From NCBI RefSeq assembly GCF_004795255.1, contig NZ_SSBQ01000002.1, positions 2,809,501 through 2,873,500 on the forward strand: 64,000 bases of DNA. Reading direction: 5' to 3'. The translations under genes were made by a program, and so were the position numbers. This DNA comes from Streptomyces sp. RKND-216 (GTDB lineage Bacteria; Actinomycetota; Actinomycetes; Streptomycetales; Streptomycetaceae). Under the pieces are notes generated by a model. It saw only the letters and a list, made by a program, of their open reading frames with translations, did not search any database and was not told where the DNA came from. Below are positions 62,397-64,000 of the stretch, one piece after another (the stretch's first letter is position 1; the number at the start of each line of letters is the position of its first letter).

Positions 62397-64000
62397 TCAA
62401 CGGTCCACTTTCTCACCCGTGCCCGTCCGGCCACCGTTCCCGGCGTCGGTTTTCCGGGTGTCCTGTTCCCGCTCACCCGCCTGCTCCGCGTCGTCCGGGG
62501 CCTGCGTCCCGTGGGTTTCGGGGTTCTCGTGAGAGTGGGACGGCTCGTCGTCGCCGGATGGTTCCGGCAGCGGGGCGTCGGGGTCGGCGGCCGGACCGCG
62601 CCGCTTGCGCTGGGTGTACATCCTGATGCCCGCCAGGACGACCAGCCCGACGCCGGCCGCGATCACCAGGAGCACCGTGGAGGTGATCGAGGTGACCTTC
62701 ACCTGGAACGACACGGGCTCGCCCCACGGCTTGCCGTCCTTGGTGAAGAGCTGAGCGGTGACGGTGGTGCGGCCGTTGGCCTTCGCGGTGGTGTCGAACT
62801 TGATCGACTGGCTGTGGCCGCCGTCGACCACGACTGGCTGCATCCGGTCCTCGATACGCAGTCCGATGCTGCGGCTGGAGGTGAGGTGCAGCGTGAGACC
62901 GTCGACCTTCTGCGCCAGATTGTTCTGCACGGTGACCGGGAGGGTGGCGCTGCGGCCGGAGAGCGTGAGGTCGGACTTGTCGATGAGCTCGATCTGCCCG
63001 GTCAGGCCGACCAGGTAGTCCTGCACCGACTCCCGGTAGTCGCGTGCCGCACCGGGGTGGCCGCGCCAGGAGGTGGACAGCGCACGGTCCGTGGCGGTGC
63101 CCACCGGTGCCCTGAGACGGTCCGGTTCGGCGAGGATATCGAGAAAGTCCTCCAGGGTGCCCTGGGTCGAGTGGATCTGGCGGAACGCCTCCGTGGGCAG
63201 CTCGTTCTCCCGGAGCCGGTCCGGGTAGCCGCCGGGGCGCGGGACGCTGCGGTCGGCGGACGCGTCGGGGCGTGCGTTCGCAGTCTCGGTGAGGTCCGCG
63301 GACTGTGCCCACCGGTCATGGGTGTCGAGGGCCTCGATCGCCTCGGCCATAGCCCGGGCCTGCGACACGGTGGGCCGACGCTGTGGGGCGACGAGGACGC
63401 TGCGCTGTTTTCCGGGTACCTGCATGCCGATCGCCAGGGTGTGGGCGACGAATTTCTGCACGGCCAGGGTGGAGGCGCCGGCATGGGTGAGGTCGCCCTC
63501 GAAGGCTTCGGAGAGTCCCTGGTCGGCGACGACGGCTGTGGTGCCGCCGCCGATGGGCCGCGCCGCGGCCGGGGTGTAGGGCAGGTTCCGTGTGTCGCTG
63601 AAGCTCTCGCTGCTCGCGATGACGTGGTCCGCGCCGGCCGAGGTGGCGACATCCACCACCGAGGTGTCCACGGCTCCCTCGACGGGCCAGGCGAAGTCCG
63701 TGGAGAAGTCGGTGTAGAGGATGTTCCCGACGGTCTTCTGCGCCAGCGTGGTGGCCGAACGGAGCCTGCTGAGGGCATCGGGCACGGCCTGCCCGCGGTG
63801 GGCGAGGGACGCCACGTCGGGGTCGGCGAAGGGGAGGGCGACCACCTCGTCCTCCTCCACGGCCTGCGTCAGGTCCGAGAGCCACTGGCGGGCGGTCGCC
63901 TGGGCTCTGCCGGGCTTGGTCTTCCCTTCTCCGGTGCGCACCTCGTAGGGCTGTGTCATGGCGTGCACGCTGGCCAGCAGATCCGGGTCGACGACCCAGG
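62397..64000 (-). CDS. DUF6049 family protein, cut by window edge
   Basis: The visible 534 residues are the C-terminal part; the frame is open to the right edge (WVVDPDLLASVHAMTQ). The bulk is extracellular, with a beta-sandwich region near the end (SDLTLSGRSATLPVTVQNNL, then TVTAQLFTKDGKPWGEP). One membrane helix follows (STVLLVIAAGVGLVVLAGIR), then a ~70-residue acidic cytosolic tail. The mycobacterial counterpart (Rv3909) also precedes mviN, so it likely takes part in envelope growth. Function is unknown. The N-terminus and start are outside the window. Confidence 0.85.
   Translation of the reverse strand, partial: WVVDPDLLASVHAMTQPYEVRTGEGKTKPGRAQATARQWLSDLTQAVEEDEVVALPFADPDVASLAHRGQAVPDALSRLRSATTLAQKTVGNILYTDFSTDFAWPVEGAVDTSVVDVATSAGADHVIASSESFSDTRNLPYTPAAARPIGGGTTAVVADQGLSEAFEGDLTHAGASTLAVQKFVAHTLAIGMQVPGKQRSVLVAPQRRPTVSQARAMAEAIEALDTHDRWAQSADLTETANARPDASADRSVPRPGGYPDRLRENELPTEAFRQIHSTQGTLEDFLDILAEPDRLRAPVGTATDRALSTSWRGHPGAARDYRESVQDYLVGLTGQIELIDKSDLTLSGRSATLPVTVQNNLAQKVDGLTLHLTSSRSIGLRIEDRMQPVVVDGGHSQSIKFDTTAKANGRTTVTAQLFTKDGKPWGEPVSFQVKVTSITSTVLLVIAAGVGLVVLAGIRMYTQRKRRGPAADPDAPLPEPSGDDEPSHSHENPETHGTQAPDDAEQAGEREQDTRKTDAGNGGRTGTGEKVDR

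Overview
The window is a very GC-rich chromosomal segment from a Streptomyces-type actinobacterium, centred on the replication origin. The evidence is the gene order dnaA-oriC-dnaN-gnd-recF-dciA-gyrB-gyrA, the perfect parS 14-mers next to parAB, crgA, class E sortases, a FhaA/FhaB/PstP/RodA/PbpA/PknB operon, a trxBA promoter of the SigR type, and frequent GTG starts with GTGA stop/start overlaps. No rRNA, CRISPR array, intact insertion sequence or intact prophage was seen.

Layout. 1-12.4 kb is the accessory-like flank. It holds a J-domain protein, a DUF2252 protein, an HxlR/azoreductase divergent pair, a SulP transporter with a divergent MerR regulator, an orphan spermidine-synthase-like protein, a 1.5 kb zone of decayed coding remnants, a zinc-ribbon protein ending in an integrase-like helical domain, release factor 3 led by a second MerR paralogue, a frameshifted transposase relic and tRNA-Leu(CAG). 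12.8-25.4 kb carries the cell-wall growth and Ser/Thr phosphorylation operon (fhaA to pknB), two class E sortases with pabA, a DUF881 protein and crgA. 25.5-36 kb mixes conserved genes (rhomboid protease, cyclophilin, coaA, a second kinase with an HTH partner, tRNA-Ala, tRNA-Ile) with two broken genes: a frameshifted SnoaL-like gene and a scrambled lactate dehydrogenase with an internal inversion.

36-52 kb is the replication core: gyrA, gyrB, dciA, recF, gnd and dnaN on the minus strand, oriC with about twenty DnaA-box-like sites (45.6-46.2 kb), then dnaA. Divergent from dnaA run rpmH, rnpA, yidD, yidC, jag and rsmG. 52-64 kb holds parAB with five perfect parS sites (four of them within or beside parA and the sigM anti-sigma gene), a GNAT gene, trxA/trxB, a sigM-like ECF sigma factor with its zinc anti-sigma factor, a pseudokinase, the lipid II flippase MurJ and a DUF6049 protein cut by the right edge.

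How the parts fit: origin firing (DnaA, DciA, DnaN, gyrase), origin segregation (ParA/ParB/parS) and envelope growth (PknB, PstP, FhaA/B, RodA, PbpA, CrgA, MurJ and its pseudokinase) sit within 50 kb of oriC. In mycobacteria PknB phosphorylates the MviN pseudokinase domain, which then binds FhaA. Here the same parts are present as separate genes about 45 kb apart. The main non-standard signals are the two MerR paralogues with matching operators (one set before RF3), a DnaA-box cluster beside crgA about 20 kb from oriC, an inverted repeat covering the GNAT start codon, and several gene relics.
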